Shown here: in pieces, positions 1 through 9,704 of the stretch
How positions within the stretch are numbered: the first letter of the stretch is position 1
Layout of the letters: every line of letters begins with the position of its first letter
Assembly: GCA_902788205.1 (NCBI GenBank)
Contig: CADAJJ010000016.1
Span: 42,725 to 106,724 of the forward strand
Origin: RUG023 sp900315435
GTDB lineage: Bacteria; Spirochaetota; Spirochaetia; Sphaerochaetales; Sphaerochaetaceae
Direction: 5' to 3'
Length of the DNA: 64,000 nucleotides
Made by a program: the position numbers and the translations under genes
Notes under the pieces: model-generated
Told to the model about the DNA's origin: nothing
The model's input: only the letters and a program-made list of their open reading frames with translations
The model's database searches: none

Positions 1-2
1 GG

Positions 3-749
3 ATGGCCTACAAGCCCTATCGGGTGGTGAAGCGCGAGCAGTATGGGGAGGATATCGTCATTCTTACTTGCGACCACAAGCTGGACAGTCAGGCCGGCGA
101 GTTCGTCTTCCTCTGGCTCCCTGGTGTCGGGGAGAAGCCTTTCAGCGTCGCAGGTACCGATCCCTTGAGTTTCATCATCAAGAAGCGCGGGAAGGTGACC
201 AAGGAGATTTTCAACCTTCAGGAGGGCGACGAGGTGATGGTGCGGGGCCTGTATGGAGCCCCTGTCGCTGTCAAGCACGCAAAGCGGGCCTTGGTGATTG
301 CCGGTGGCACCGGGGTCGCGGTACTTCCTATGCTGGTCCGAAGGCTGAAAGACGAGGGGACCGAGGTGACGATGCTGGTGGGTACCAGTGTCAGCGTCGA
401 GGGTCCTGCCCTCCTGGAGAAGGAGCTCAGCCCGTATGGACCGTTTACCTGTGTCGCCGATGACGGGAAGCCGGGGAGAGTGCTTGATTTGCTTGATTCC
501 ATGACGATTGACGGGAAGACGGCGGTTTATCTGATTGGCCCGGAGGTCTTCATGTCCATCGCTTGCAAGCTTCTGTTGCGGAAGGGAGCCAGCGAGGAGA
601 TGATCAGTCTCAGCATGGAGCGCATGACCCGCTGTGGCGTCGGTCTGTGCGGCGAGTGTGTCTGCGGCCATCGTCTTGCCTGCCAGTGGGGCACTTTCAT
701 GGACTACTCCTACCTGAAGGCCAACGCGCCGAGCCTGTTGCGCCTATGA
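3..749 (+). CDS. pyrK: Dihydroorotate dehydrogenase electron-transfer subunit (PyrK type)
   Basis: This 248-residue ferredoxin-reductase-family protein carries electrons from the catalytic dihydroorotate dehydrogenase subunit to NAD in pyrimidine synthesis. The FAD-binding barrel comes first, with KPFSVAG near residue 45. A nucleotide-binding segment with AGGTGVAVLP follows near residue 98. The C-terminal cysteine cluster CGVGLCGECVCG...C (about residues 213-230) ligates the 2Fe-2S centre that marks PyrK. Length is normal for the family. Its TGA overlaps the ATG of the dihydroorotase gene, so the two are translationally coupled. The Shine-Dalgarno region and any upstream pyrD lie outside the window. 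A related oxidoreductase subunit is possible, but the dihydroorotase neighbour makes PyrK the best reading. Confidence 0.88.
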   Translation: MAYKPYRVVKREQYGEDIVILTCDHKLDSQAGEFVFLWLPGVGEKPFSVAGTDPLSFIIKKRGKVTKEIFNLQEGDEVMVRGLYGAPVAVKHAKRALVIAGGTGVAVLPMLVRRLKDEGTEVTMLVGTSVSVEGPALLEKELSPYGPFTCVADDGKPGRVLDLLDSMTIDGKTAVYLIGPEVFMSIACKLLLRKGASEEMISLSMERMTRCGVGLCGECVCGHRLACQWGTFMDYSYLKANAPSLLRL

Positions 750-1810
750 TTGACCCGCACGTACACCTGAGGGATGGCAGCCAGGCGTCCAAGGAGACAC
801 TCGTCCACGGTCTTTCCGTGGCCAGTTTCATCGGGGACCAGTGGCTTTTCGACATGCCCAACTGCGATCCCCCTTTGACCAGCAGGGAGGCGATTGTCCG
901 TCGTCTTGAGAAGGCCGCTGAGGCAATCGCCATTGTCGGAACGCAGACGGGTCGGGATATCCGCTACAGTCTGTATGCGGGTCTGACCAGCGATGACGCG
1001 GAAATCCGGATGGCGATCGATGCCTGGAGGGAGCTTTTCCCCCATGTCGTGGGACTCAAGCTGTTCGCAGGAAACTCGACAGGCGGCATGGGACAGGTAA
1101 CGGAGCCGCAACAGCGCCATATCTACGAGCAGTTGGCCGGAAATGGCTTTGATGGGGTGCTTGCCGTCCATTGCGAGAAGGAATCCCTGTTGCATCCCGG
1201 GCTGGAGAGGTCCGAGGATTTCTCCACCCACAGCGATGCCCGTCCGGTGGAAGCCGAGATCGAGAGTGTCCGTGACCAGATTCGTCTGAGTGGCGAGGCT
1301 GGTTTCCCGGGAACGCTCCATATCGCCCACGTCTCCACCATTGAGGCGGTGGAGCTTGTGGAGCAGGCACGTGCGGCGGGAAGACGGGTCACCATGGGGG
1401 TCACCCCCCATCATCTGCTCCTTGACCGGGAGATGGCTAGGAACCAAACACGTTTTGCCAAGATGAATCCGCCGTTGCGAAGTTCCGGGGAGCGGATGCG
1501 GCTCTGGCAAGCGGTGCTGGAGGGAAGGATCGACTGGGTCGAGACCGACCACGCTCCGCATACGCTCGAGGACAAGCGGAAAGGGGCGAGCGGTATCCCT
1601 GGCTTTTGCGGGGTTTTGCTCCTCTTGCAACGGCTGAGGAAGGCAGGGGTGTGCGAGGAGAGGTTGAAGGACCTTTTCGGGAGAAATGTGCTGAAGGCTT
1701 TCAAGCTGGAGCCGGTTTCCATCACTCTGCCAGGAGCAGAGGAGACGGAGGAGCTGGCTGCCATGGCGGCGAGCTGTTATCCGTTTGACAGCTATCAGGG
1801 ACTGGAATGA
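746..1810 (+). CDS. pyrC: Dihydroorotase
   Basis: This amidohydrolase of 354 residues cyclises carbamoyl-aspartate to dihydroorotate in de novo pyrimidine synthesis. The start is the ATG inside the ATGA overlap with pyrK, giving MIDPHVHLRDG with the metal-binding HVH at the very N terminus. Other amidohydrolase marks are the VGLKLF segment with the lysine of the binuclear site, histidines in AVHCEKE and LHIAHVST, and ETDHAPH with the catalytic aspartate late in the protein. The longer open frame starting upstream at 563 is only an extension inside pyrK. The pairing with pyrK supports pyrimidine synthesis over other cyclic amidohydrolases. Confidence 0.9.
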   Translation: MIDPHVHLRDGSQASKETLVHGLSVASFIGDQWLFDMPNCDPPLTSREAIVRRLEKAAEAIAIVGTQTGRDIRYSLYAGLTSDDAEIRMAIDAWRELFPHVVGLKLFAGNSTGGMGQVTEPQQRHIYEQLAGNGFDGVLAVHCEKESLLHPGLERSEDFSTHSDARPVEAEIESVRDQIRLSGEAGFPGTLHIAHVSTIEAVELVEQARAAGRRVTMGVTPHHLLLDREMARNQTRFAKMNPPLRSSGERMRLWQAVLEGRIDWVETDHAPHTLEDKRKGASGIPGFCGVLLLLQRLRKAGVCEERLKDLFGRNVLKAFKLEPVSITLPGAEETEELAAMAASCYPFDSYQGLE

Positions 1811-1909
1811 ACGACGGATTCTAGGAGAATGCGAGAGGCCTTTCCCGTTGCCTTGCCGCTTTCGTGCCACTCTTTTGCTATTCGCGCTTTGCTGTGGTAT
1901 GCTTGAGCC

Positions 1910-3094
1910 ATGAGCAAGCAACTGCTTCCCATCATGACGGCGAACGGCTCGTTCGAGAATCTCCGGCGAGGGGGCTACGTGTACGTGGACATTCCCTTGT
2001 CCGTCAGGAAGGCAACATGTTCTTCCTTTCCCGTCCCCGAAGGTTTGGGAAGACGTTGACGGTCTCCACGTTGGAGGCGATCTTTCAAGGGAAGCGTGAG
2101 CTGTTCAAAGGTCTTGCCATCGATGCTCTGGACTACGACTGGAAGACCTACCCGGTCATCCACATCGACTTCGGGGACTGTCCGTTTGACACGCCGGAGG
2201 AGCTGGACAGCTGGCTCTGCGACCTTGTGCTACGGATCGCCAAGGAGAACGGGGTCATCGTGGAAGGGATGCGGAACTCTGCCGTCCTGTTCGCCAATCT
2301 TCTTGAGGCTCTGTCCAGCCGGAAAGGGAAGGTCGTCGTGCTGGTCGACGAGTACGACAAGGTGCTGCTGGACAACGCTTTCTCCCCTGAAGTCGAGGAA
2401 TTGCGGCGGCAGCTTGGCGGCTTCTACCAGGTGATTGCGGCGGCAGCTTGGCGGCTTCTACCAGGTGATCAAAGCGAAAGGAGCCCTGTTGCGGTTTGTC
2501 TTCATGGCCGGGGTGACGAGATATGCGATGGTGAATGAGTTCTCCGGCCTGAACAACCTGAAGCATCTGAGCATGTCGCCTGTGTATGGGACGATGCTGG
2601 GCTACACGCAGAAGGAGCTGGAAGAGAACTTTGCCGGCTTTATCGAGCAAGGGATCAAGGATACAGGAATGAGCCGCGAGGCATACCTCGCGAAGGTGAG
2701 GGAGATGTACGGCGGTTACCGTTTCTCCCCTGGGAGCGAGATGGTGTACAACCCGGTGTCGGTAGGACTGTTCTTCACGCGTGGCCACGGGAAGAAGTTT
2801 GACGACTACTGGATCGAGACGGGCCTCATGAAGCTGATGTGGGACGTGAAGCAGGCAATGAGCCTTGACGTGCGTGACGACCTTGTCCGCGGGATGGGTG
2901 CCTCAGCTCTGAAGACATTCGATGTGGCGGATGTGCGCCAGTATGCGGGACATCCGGGGAGGCTGCAGGCGTTGCTGCTGCAGACGGGATACCTGACCAT
3001 CGATAGCTACGACGAAGCATGCTCGCTGTACTACCTGCGCTTCCCGAACGAGGAGGTGCAACAGGCATATAAATGGAAATTCACGCGGAAATGA
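1910..3094 (+). pseudogene. Decayed AAA-ATPase-like protein (PF09820 family)
   Basis: Pieces of an AAA-ATPase-like/PD-(D/E)XK family protein lie in two frames. The natural start is the ATG at 1910 (MSKQLLPI...YVYVD). Near 1995 a few bases are missing, so the reading frame changes before LVRQEGNMFFLSRPRRFGKT, which contains the ATP-binding region. VVVLVDEYDK is the Walker B region. A perfect 34-bp tandem duplication (2401-2434 and 2435-2468) then breaks the frame again; the second part resumes as QLGGFYQVIKAKGALLRFVF and ends at 3094. The C-terminal nuclease domain usually found in the family is missing. Two frame breaks plus a truncated end make a working product unlikely. The native function of these proteins is unknown; they occur in large paralogous sets in gut Bacteroidetes and spirochaetes. 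Confidence 0.8.
2401..2468 (+). repeat. Perfect 34-bp tandem duplication breaking the AAA-ATPase gene
   Basis: Bases 2401-2434 are repeated exactly at 2435-2468, with no mismatch. The unit is not a multiple of three, so it shifts the frame by one and creates a nonsense C terminus for the first half. Perfect identity indicates a recent slippage event, or an assembly artefact. Confidence 0.95.
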
Positions 3095-3194
3095 CGGGAA
3101 GCCGGTCCACTTGCCTCTATGGATAGCGGTACGTTCCTTGTTGTGCACATTGCGGAAACAAAGTAAAGTAAACCAAAAGAAGGATGAGTTCGCC

Positions 3195-3503
3195 ATGGAA
3201 GAGAAACTTCAGAATCAGGACCAGTCCGGCTCCAAGCCGACGGTCCTCAATACCATATTGTTCATGATCTGCGGGACCCTGCTGAACCTAGTCCTGATGG
3301 TGGTCCTGTTCATCGTTTGTTTTGTCCTGATTGCCAAATTCGTACCGGCGGACAGTCCCGCCGCACCAATTGCGGCATTGTTCGGCTTCATCATCTCCAT
3401 TGCCGGCAGTTTCTTCCTCTACAGCGTGATTGTGAAGAAGGTCACCGCCAAATTCCATCTGGAGTCCAAGATGGCTCCGCTCTTCAAGCGTCGGAAACGA
3501 TAA
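3195..3503 (+). CDS. Small two-helix membrane protein, unknown function
   Basis: This 102-residue protein has a charged N terminus followed by two hydrophobic helices, about residues 20-48 (ILFMICGTLLNLVLMVVLF...) and 58-80 (IAALFGFIISIAGSFFLYS). It ends in a basic tail (KRRKR), consistent with both ends in the cytoplasm. The start at 3195 (MEEKLQNQ) is chosen over an upstream in-frame start because AAGGA lies about 10 bases before it and the upstream residues look non-coding. It ends directly before the GH43-like gene. No catalytic motif is visible and no function is proposed. Confidence 0.7.
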   Translation: MEEKLQNQDQSGSKPTVLNTILFMICGTLLNLVLMVVLFIVCFVLIAKFVPADSPAAPIAALFGFIISIAGSFFLYSVIVKKVTAKFHLESKMAPLFKRRKR

Positions 3504-4400
3504 ATGACGATCGGTGAGCTAGCCAGAGCCGCATGGTTTCCCTTCAGTGACGAGCCGGTACTCAAGAAGCGATGGTACCTGCCCCGTCTGGGAAGTCCGA
3601 GCGTGCTTTCCCCCGGCTCCTCGCCTGACGGCAAGTGGCATCTGTTTTGCCAGAGCTGGATTGGCATCCAGCACTTCCTTTCTTCCAATGGCATCGCCTG
3701 GCATGCGGCAGGCCGGTTGAGCGTCATGGGCACGGATCCCTGCGTGGTTCCCGATATGGGAAGGTGGTACCTTTTCACCGCAAGGGACGGCAGACGGCTG
3801 TGCGTCCATGCGTCCGAGGACCTGCGTAGCTGGGGTTCCGCCACGGTGGTCTTGGAAGGGGAGCGGAACCAGGTGGTCGGGCATCCCCAGCCCTGCAAGG
3901 TCGGATGCCAGTGGCGGCTCTACTTTTCCCTGGGGGAGAACGAGCTGGAAGGGGGACGGACGATTCCCCTTTCGGTCGCTGTAGCCTCGGCCCCTGCGGT
4001 CGACGGTCCCTACCGGAATCCCCAGATGGTGATTGCCGCCGACGCCGACGACCCGGCCATCAACATGGGCGTCGGTCCCTGCTCGGTACTGCCCTGCCAG
4101 GACGGTTTCGGCCTGATCGCCTCGTCCGCCCATTGGAACCGCAGCAAGGTGGGAAGCGGGAGTTCCTTGGTGCTTTTCCTTAGCCAGGACGGCATCCATT
4201 TCGGACAGCCCAGGCAACTGTTGTCCAATCCGGAATCCGGATGGGCTTCAGGTTTCTTTACCGGGACCAGCTGCATTTGCAAAGGAGACGAACGCTCCTG
4301 GTACTGCTATTACGCCGCTATCGACCGGGCTCCCATCCCTTCGGGCTCCATCGGACTTTTCTTGGGAAGGGACGTCCAGAATCCGTTGCTGATGGACTAG
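3504..4400 (+). CDS. Glycoside hydrolase family 43-like beta-propeller protein
   Basis: The 298-residue protein lacks a signal peptide and shows repeated short beta-strand blocks typical of five-bladed propeller glycosidases of the GH32/43/68/130 set. Examples are GKWHLFCQSW near residue 45, GTDPCVVPDMGRWYLFTAR near 77, WRLYFSLGENE near 137 and DGFGLIASSAHW near 197. GTDPCVVPD has the aspartate context often seen at the catalytic base, and SLGENELEGG may give an acid residue, but I cannot assign a triad firmly. The start codon follows the previous stop directly. Its TAG stop shares the CTAG palindrome with the stop of the convergent thioesterase gene. The substrate cannot be inferred. Confidence 0.6.
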   Translation: MTIGELARAAWFPFSDEPVLKKRWYLPRLGSPSVLSPGSSPDGKWHLFCQSWIGIQHFLSSNGIAWHAAGRLSVMGTDPCVVPDMGRWYLFTARDGRRLCVHASEDLRSWGSATVVLEGERNQVVGHPQPCKVGCQWRLYFSLGENELEGGRTIPLSVAVASAPAVDGPYRNPQMVIAADADDPAINMGVGPCSVLPCQDGFGLIASSAHWNRSKVGSGSSLVLFLSQDGIHFGQPRQLLSNPESGWASGFFTGTSCICKGDERSWYCYYAAIDRAPIPSGSIGLFLGRDVQNPLLMD

Positions 4401-5266
4401 ACGACGTACAGGCCGTCGCGCGTCAGCTTTTCACGCTTCTCCCACTGGGAGTAGCCTTCGAAGACGATGGTCTGGCTCCCGTCCTTCTCGTGCCTCACGA
4501 TCTTGAAGAAGAGTTCCGGCTGCTCCTGATGGAATGGATCCTCCTGCACGCTGCCGGCATGGACGGTGATCCGGTCGTCCAGATAGGTCTGCTTGATCCA
4601 AGAGACGTCGATATCGCGCACCTTGTACGCCATAAGGAAGGAATGGGGCAGCACGTTCAGCGACCAGGAGACATAGGAGAGGTTGTTCACATGGTGGTTT
4701 CCGTCGGTATCGGTCAGGTTGATCACGGGGGAGCCGCTGCAAAGCTCGCGCGGGTCGCTGGTCCCCCACATCGGCGCCCGATGGGGCAACTCGAAGGGGT
4801 AGACATGTCTGGTATCGGTCTCCAGCGGGGCGGGAAAGTCGTCAATCACCTCGCCTGGCCTGATGGGCCGCTGGTTGGCCACATCCAGGTAGGCCCAGGT
4901 GCTGATTCCTTCGAAGAGGGTCTTGTCGTCCTCGTCCAGACCCCGGATGCAACGCATGAAATGGAGCCCTTTGGGTGGCTCGATCCACGTCTCTCCCATC
5001 ACATCCTCGGCCCAGTTGGTGTAGCGGTTGACATGGATCCTGGTCCGCAGGACCACCCAGGTCTTGCCCATGCGCAGCGTCTCGGGGAGCGAGAGTCTGG
5101 CCCAGGCCGAGTGCAGTCCCGCCAGTTCTTGGGCGATAGCGAAATAGAAGCCCAGGCGAGCTTGGAAATGGGGGTCCGTCTCCGTCGCGGTGGTGCTGAA
5201 GCGGGTTCGGAAAATATGGTCGGGACCGACCAGGTTGCGTTGCACTACTTGCATATGGGCCTCCAA
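4397..5266 (-). CDS. Acyl-ACP thioesterase (FatA/FatB type)
   Basis: This protein of 289 residues belongs to the double-hotdog acyl-ACP thioesterase family, which releases fatty acids from acyl carrier protein in the cytoplasm. The first hotdog carries WVVLRTRIHVNRYTNWAEDV. The second carries DTDGNHHVNNLSYVSW, matching the N-x-H-V-N-N catalytic signature of the family. Length is normal for bacterial members. It lies 59 bases after sbcC on the same strand and may be co-transcribed with it. Chain-length specificity cannot be told from sequence alone. Confidence 0.85.
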   Translation of the reverse strand: MEAHMQVVQRNLVGPDHIFRTRFSTTATETDPHFQARLGFYFAIAQELAGLHSAWARLSLPETLRMGKTWVVLRTRIHVNRYTNWAEDVMGETWIEPPKGLHFMRCIRGLDEDDKTLFEGISTWAYLDVANQRPIRPGEVIDDFPAPLETDTRHVYPFELPHRAPMWGTSDPRELCSGSPVINLTDTDGNHHVNNLSYVSWSLNVLPHSFLMAYKVRDIDVSWIKQTYLDDRITVHAGSVQEDPFHQEQPELFFKIVRHEKDGSQTIVFEGYSQWEKREKLTRDGLYVV

Positions 5267-5325
5267 TCTTCACGGGCCGAAGGGAATAGTATGTGTGTAC
5301 TATATCCGGAAAACGGCCGGTATGG

Positions 5326-8300
5326 CTAGGGACATCGCACTCCAGGACCGGACAGCCTGCTGTGTCCCGTCTCGTCTTTCGACACCTCGATGTGGATGGG
5401 CAGTTCTTCCCGCAGTTGTCCGACGTGGCTGATGATGCCGATTTGCTTGCCTTCGTGGTGGAGACTGGCGAGCGCCCGCATGGCCACGCCCAGCGTTTCC
5501 TGGTCCAGAGTTCCAAAGCCTTCGTCCAGGAAAAGGGACTCGATAGGGGACTTGCCGGGCGAGAAGGCAGCCAGTCCGAGGGCAAGCGCCAGGCTGACCA
5601 GGAAACTCTCTCCTCCCGAGAGGTTCGAGGCGGTCCGCTCGGTTCCTTGCGAGGCATCGTAGACAGAGACCGTCAACGGATTGTCGTCCGAGGCACGGAG
5701 CTGGTAGCGGTTGTCCAGCCGTTCCAGCTGCTGGTTGGCGTATCCGACCAACACCTTGAAGGAGATGTTCTGGGCGAATTTCTGGAACTTGCTGCCCTCG
5801 GCATCCCCGATCAGGTCGTTCAGCTGTTTCCACTCCAGGAATGCGGCATGGATGGTCCCGTATTCGGCCTCCAACTCCTTCCTGCGGCTGCTGTTCCCAT
5901 CGTCACTGCGGAGCTTTTCCTCAATCTCTCCGCGCTTCTTGTCCGTTTCCTGGGTCTGGATCTGGAGTCCGTCCTGTTCGTTTCTCAGCGCATCCCGCGT
6001 GGTCGCAGGTTGCACTCGCAGCGGTTCGGGCAACTGGTTCCGATATCCTTGGAGCTCCTGTCGCTTGGAGACCAGGATCTTGGCCTGTTCCACGGCAAGT
6101 TGGCGTTGCTGGGGTGTGAGGATGCGGGAATCGAACTCCTCCTCGCGGGAAATGCCCAGCGGGGCTACCTTCTCCAGTAGCTCCTGCAGCAGGGATCGTG
6201 CCTGTCGGAGTGCCTGTTCCTGCTGGTCCTGCAACGTGGCGATGGTGGAGGCGAGGTTCTTGACCTTGCTTTGCGCCTCGACAAACGTGTCGGTTGCCGC
6301 CTGGAGCGACTTCTGGAGCCGGTCCTCGTCCTCGTGGATGCGGAGGGCGAAGTCCTCGATGGAGGCGCCCCCTAGCAGGTCGGCGATCTGCTGTTCCTTC
6401 TCTTCCAGTTTCGCTTGGGCAGACGCGACTGCCTGATCCTCTCCGCTTGCCGAAAGGGCCTCTACCTTTTGCCGCTGTTCCCGGGTCTGCTGTTCCAGGA
6501 ATGCCTTCCGCTGTTCGCCGTCGTCCCGAATCCTGACGTTGTCCTCCCACGCCGTTTTGCGCTGGAGAAGGGTATCCTTGGCCTTCGCGTCCCATGCGTG
6601 CAATCCATAGGGGGCGAGCAATTCCTGATAGCGTGCCTCAAGCTCGTCAATCTTTCCTTTTTCTTGCTGGTAGCAGGCCTTCGCTTCTCTGAGGGTTTGC
6701 GCCTGCCTCTCGCGTACGCCGGCAAGCTGGGCGAGCGTCTCCTTGGCAAGCTTCTGGTCCTTGGCATTGCCCGTCAGATGGGTCTCGAGTTCCTGTAGTT
6801 CTTTCTCGATGCCCTGGAGCGCTGGAATCATCTGCTCCAACACCCGGATCGCCTGGTCGTTGCCACCCGGCAGCGGCTGGCCTTCGGCGTAGGGGTGATG
6901 TCTGGAACCGCAAAGCGGGCAGGGGGAATCGGGGATGAGGTGCCTTCGCTGTTCCTCCATGCTCATGACCAGCTTTGCCAGGGCATTGGCCTCTTTCAGC
7001 TTGTCCCGTTCCGCCAGGAGCTCCTCGCTCCGCTTTCCCCGGTAGACGTCGGCCACCAAGGCGGTAAGCTCCGAGTGACGGGCTGTCAGCTGGTGTTCCT
7101 GGTCCTGGAGCTGGCTGATGGTGGTCTGGGTGACGGTGATGTGGCTTCCGGTCTCCTCCAGCTGCCGCATTGCCGAGTCGAGAGTCTTCCCCGTCTGGTC
7201 GACAAGGGCACGCTGGCTTTGCAATGTCTCCTCTCCGCTCTCCAGCTTGGGGAGGCTTTCGGAGATATGGGAGTCGGCCAAGTGGGTCTGGAGATAGGCG
7301 CATGCCAGCTCGAGTTCTTTTTGCAGGTGCGCTTCGGATTGCCGTAACTGACGGTAGCGTTCCGTTTCTTGGGAGATTTCCGCTTGTTTGCTCGCAAGTT
7401 GCTTCCGAGCGTTCTCCAGGTTGTCCTGGAGCGGGCCAAGCTGGGCCTGGGATTCCTTGGCTTGTCCCAGCGTGGAGCGTTGCCGCTCCAGGGTGCGGGT
7501 ACCTTCCTCGACCATTTGCCGTGCCTGTTGGAGTCCCTGTTGTGCCTGCGCTTCCCGTTCCTTGGCCTGGTCGAGCTTCCTTTGGTGGATGGCGAGTTCG
7601 TCGCCGAGCTTTGCCGCGCGGACACGTTCGTTTTGCAGGCTGGTCTTCAGGGGAAGGAAGGGAAGAAGCGCTTCGCTTTTCCTGTAGGCTTCCTGCAATG
7701 CGTTTCCCTCCCGGGCCAGCTGAGCCACCTGCCTTTCCGTCTCGGCGATGGTTTGCAGCAACGCCTGCTGGCTGTCATAGGCTTCCCAGTCGGCAAGGAG
7801 TCCGGTGCACATCTTTCCCCGGGCTGCCAGCTCTTGTCGTCGTTTTTCGAGCTCCTGGAGCGTGAGCTCCAAGGTTGTGCGCTCTTCTTGCTTCAAGACA
7901 TGGATCTCGCTCTTGCGGGTGTCGATTTCCTTCTGCTGGTCATCCAGTTCCTTGTATTTCTGATAGACGGCCTTGCCGATTCTCTGGTAGATGTCCATCT
8001 TGGTCAGCTGGGTCAGCATGGCTCCCTTGTCTTTGGGCTCGGCGGCGAGAAAGGAATTGAATCCCCCCTGCGCCAGAAGGACAGCCTGGGTGAACTGGTT
8101 GAAGCCCATTCCCAAAATCGAGGTGATCTGGCGGTCTACATCTTTCAGCCCGTCTGCCAGCAGTTCGCCATTCTTCTTCAGGGATCTCTTGGGAGCTTCC
8201 AGGCTTCCTTCCGCCTCGCCCTTGCGGGATTTGCGTCGCCTTTGGCTCCAGGAGACCTCGTACTGGTCGCCTCCCTCTTCGAAGACGACCGTGCTGTGGC

Positions 8301-8526
8301 AACTGTTCTCTCCCTTGGTCATCACCTCGTTGCTGCCGCTGGTGATCGCTCCCTGCCTGCTGGTCTGGCCGAAGAGGGCCAAGGTGATCGCATCCAGGAT
8401 CGTGCTCTTCCCGCTGCCGGTCGGACCGGTGATCAGGAACAGGCCGGAGCCGATTGCGTCGAAGTCGATGGTGCAGGGCACCAGGATGGAGTTCAGATGC
8501 TCGAAGGACACCCGCTTGATTTTCAT
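5326..8526 (-). CDS. sbcC: Exonuclease SbcCD ATPase subunit SbcC
   Basis: At 1066 residues this is an SMC-like Rad50 homologue which, with SbcD, cleaves DNA hairpins and blocked ends. The N-terminal half-ATPase has Walker A GPTGSGKST near residue 34. Long Gln/Glu/Lys/Ala-rich coiled coils flank the zinc-hook CPLC at about residue 537. The C-terminal half-ATPase has the signature LSGGESFLVSLALALGLA and the Walker B stretch SLFLDEGFGTLD. Its ATG overlaps the TGA of sbcD, giving a coupled rsmD-sbcD-sbcC order. Domain order and length are complete. Confidence 0.95.
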   Translation of the reverse strand: MKIKRVSFEHLNSILVPCTIDFDAIGSGLFLITGPTGSGKSTILDAITLALFGQTSRQGAITSGSNEVMTKGENSCHSTVVFEEGGDQYEVSWSQRRRKSRKGEAEGSLEAPKRSLKKNGELLADGLKDVDRQITSILGMGFNQFTQAVLLAQGGFNSFLAAEPKDKGAMLTQLTKMDIYQRIGKAVYQKYKELDDQQKEIDTRKSEIHVLKQEERTTLELTLQELEKRRQELAARGKMCTGLLADWEAYDSQQALLQTIAETERQVAQLAREGNALQEAYRKSEALLPFLPLKTSLQNERVRAAKLGDELAIHQRKLDQAKEREAQAQQGLQQARQMVEEGTRTLERQRSTLGQAKESQAQLGPLQDNLENARKQLASKQAEISQETERYRQLRQSEAHLQKELELACAYLQTHLADSHISESLPKLESGEETLQSQRALVDQTGKTLDSAMRQLEETGSHITVTQTTISQLQDQEHQLTARHSELTALVADVYRGKRSEELLAERDKLKEANALAKLVMSMEEQRRHLIPDSPCPLCGSRHHPYAEGQPLPGGNDQAIRVLEQMIPALQGIEKELQELETHLTGNAKDQKLAKETLAQLAGVRERQAQTLREAKACYQQEKGKIDELEARYQELLAPYGLHAWDAKAKDTLLQRKTAWEDNVRIRDDGEQRKAFLEQQTREQRQKVEALSASGEDQAVASAQAKLEEKEQQIADLLGGASIEDFALRIHEDEDRLQKSLQAATDTFVEAQSKVKNLASTIATLQDQQEQALRQARSLLQELLEKVAPLGISREEEFDSRILTPQQRQLAVEQAKILVSKRQELQGYRNQLPEPLRVQPATTRDALRNEQDGLQIQTQETDKKRGEIEEKLRSDDGNSSRRKELEAEYGTIHAAFLEWKQLNDLIGDAEGSKFQKFAQNISFKVLVGYANQQLERLDNRYQLRASDDNPLTVSVYDASQGTERTASNLSGGESFLVSLALALGLAAFSPGKSPIESLFLDEGFGTLDQETLGVAMRALASLHHEGKQIGIISHVGQLREELPIHIEVSKDETGHSRLSGPGVRCP

Positions 8527-9704
8527 TCGTTGTCCTCCGGATGGGTCACGGTGCGGAGCACCTCCTCGAAGCGGGAGCGGAGCATCCGGATCGTCTGTCC
8601 ATCGAAGTGCTCGCCCTCCAGCCTGCGTTCGAAGACCTGGGAGGGGGTCAGTGTCTTCAGGTCCACCACCTCTTCTCGGGAGGAACGGCCGTGCCAGACC
8701 TGCATGTCCAGCACTTGCATCAAATGGACGTTGGTTCCGGCAACCCGTTCGAGCAGGAGCTTATGCAACTCCACTACCGGATGGTCGCCCGTATAGGTGG
8801 CCGACACCCAGACGGGGCCGGACGAGCTGGCTATCCGGTCCAAGGAGTCCTCCAACTCGGAAAGGTCACCGCTGATTCTCTGGAGTCTGGCGTAGGTCGG
8901 CAGGTCGAGCGGGGTGATCGTCCAGGGGTCGGTGTCGACCAGCACCACCTGCTTGGTCTGCCCGGACTCGCCGAAATCGACTGGCATCGGAGAGCCGGAG
9001 TATCGGATCGGCATCGTCCCCCGCACCACCTGTGGTTTGTGGATGTGTCCTAAGGCGACGTAGTCCACCTCTGGCGGGAAGACCGAGGAGGGAAGCGGAG
9101 GCAGGCTGCCCACATAATCGATTTCCTTCCTGCCGTCATCCACCGCGCTGCCGACGAGGAACTGGTGCGCCATCACCACTTGCCGGCGTCCTGGATACCG
9201 GCGCCTTGCCACGGAAGAAAGGCCGGCAAGGTATTCCCGCACCATCTGGATGAAATTGGCCGACCGCTCCGCCTCGCTTGTGCCGGGGATGGTCCCCAGC
9301 GAGCCATCCCGAAGATAGGGGACGGCCAGGACCACCGTGTCGGTTCCCACCGGAACCAGGGAAGAATCGGTTCCCGTCCCGCTGACCACGTGGATCCCGA
9401 GTCTGCCCAGCGGTGCGGCTGGTGCTGCCAGGAATCTGGCCGAGTCGTGGTTTCCGCTGATGATGACGACCTCGCTGCAGGGGGTGTCCTTCAGCCTGGC
9501 GAGAAAATCGAAGTACTGGTTCTGCGCGGAGACCGGGGGGCTGGAGACGTCAAACACGTCCCCTGCGACCAGAAGGCAGGTCACCTTCCGCTCGCATATG
9601 AGCTTGAGCAGTCCTTCCAGCATGGTCTGGAAATGGTCGGTGCGCACCTCTCCCGCCAAGGGGGCTCCGAGATGCCAGTCGCTGGTATGGAGAAGCCTGC
9701 TCAC
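8523..9704 (-). CDS. sbcD: Exonuclease SbcCD nuclease subunit SbcD
   Basis: A Mre11-like metallophosphoesterase of 393 residues, the nuclease partner of SbcC. The five phosphoesterase motifs are visible: TSDWHLG at residues 7-13, VAGDVFD near 47, SGNHDS near 85, VMAHQF near 174 and ALGHIHKPQ near 217. It overlaps rsmD by four bases upstream and sbcC by four bases downstream, so the three genes are translated as a coupled unit. Confidence 0.95.
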   Translation of the reverse strand: MSRLLHTSDWHLGAPLAGEVRTDHFQTMLEGLLKLICERKVTCLLVAGDVFDVSSPPVSAQNQYFDFLARLKDTPCSEVVIISGNHDSARFLAAPAAPLGRLGIHVVSGTGTDSSLVPVGTDTVVLAVPYLRDGSLGTIPGTSEAERSANFIQMVREYLAGLSSVARRRYPGRRQVVMAHQFLVGSAVDDGRKEIDYVGSLPPLPSSVFPPEVDYVALGHIHKPQVVRGTMPIRYSGSPMPVDFGESGQTKQVVLVDTDPWTITPLDLPTYARLQRISGDLSELEDSLDRIASSSGPVWVSATYTGDHPVVELHKLLLERVAGTNVHLMQVLDMQVWHGRSSREEVVDLKTLTPSQVFERRLEGEHFDGQTIRMLRSRFEEVLRTVTHPEDNE

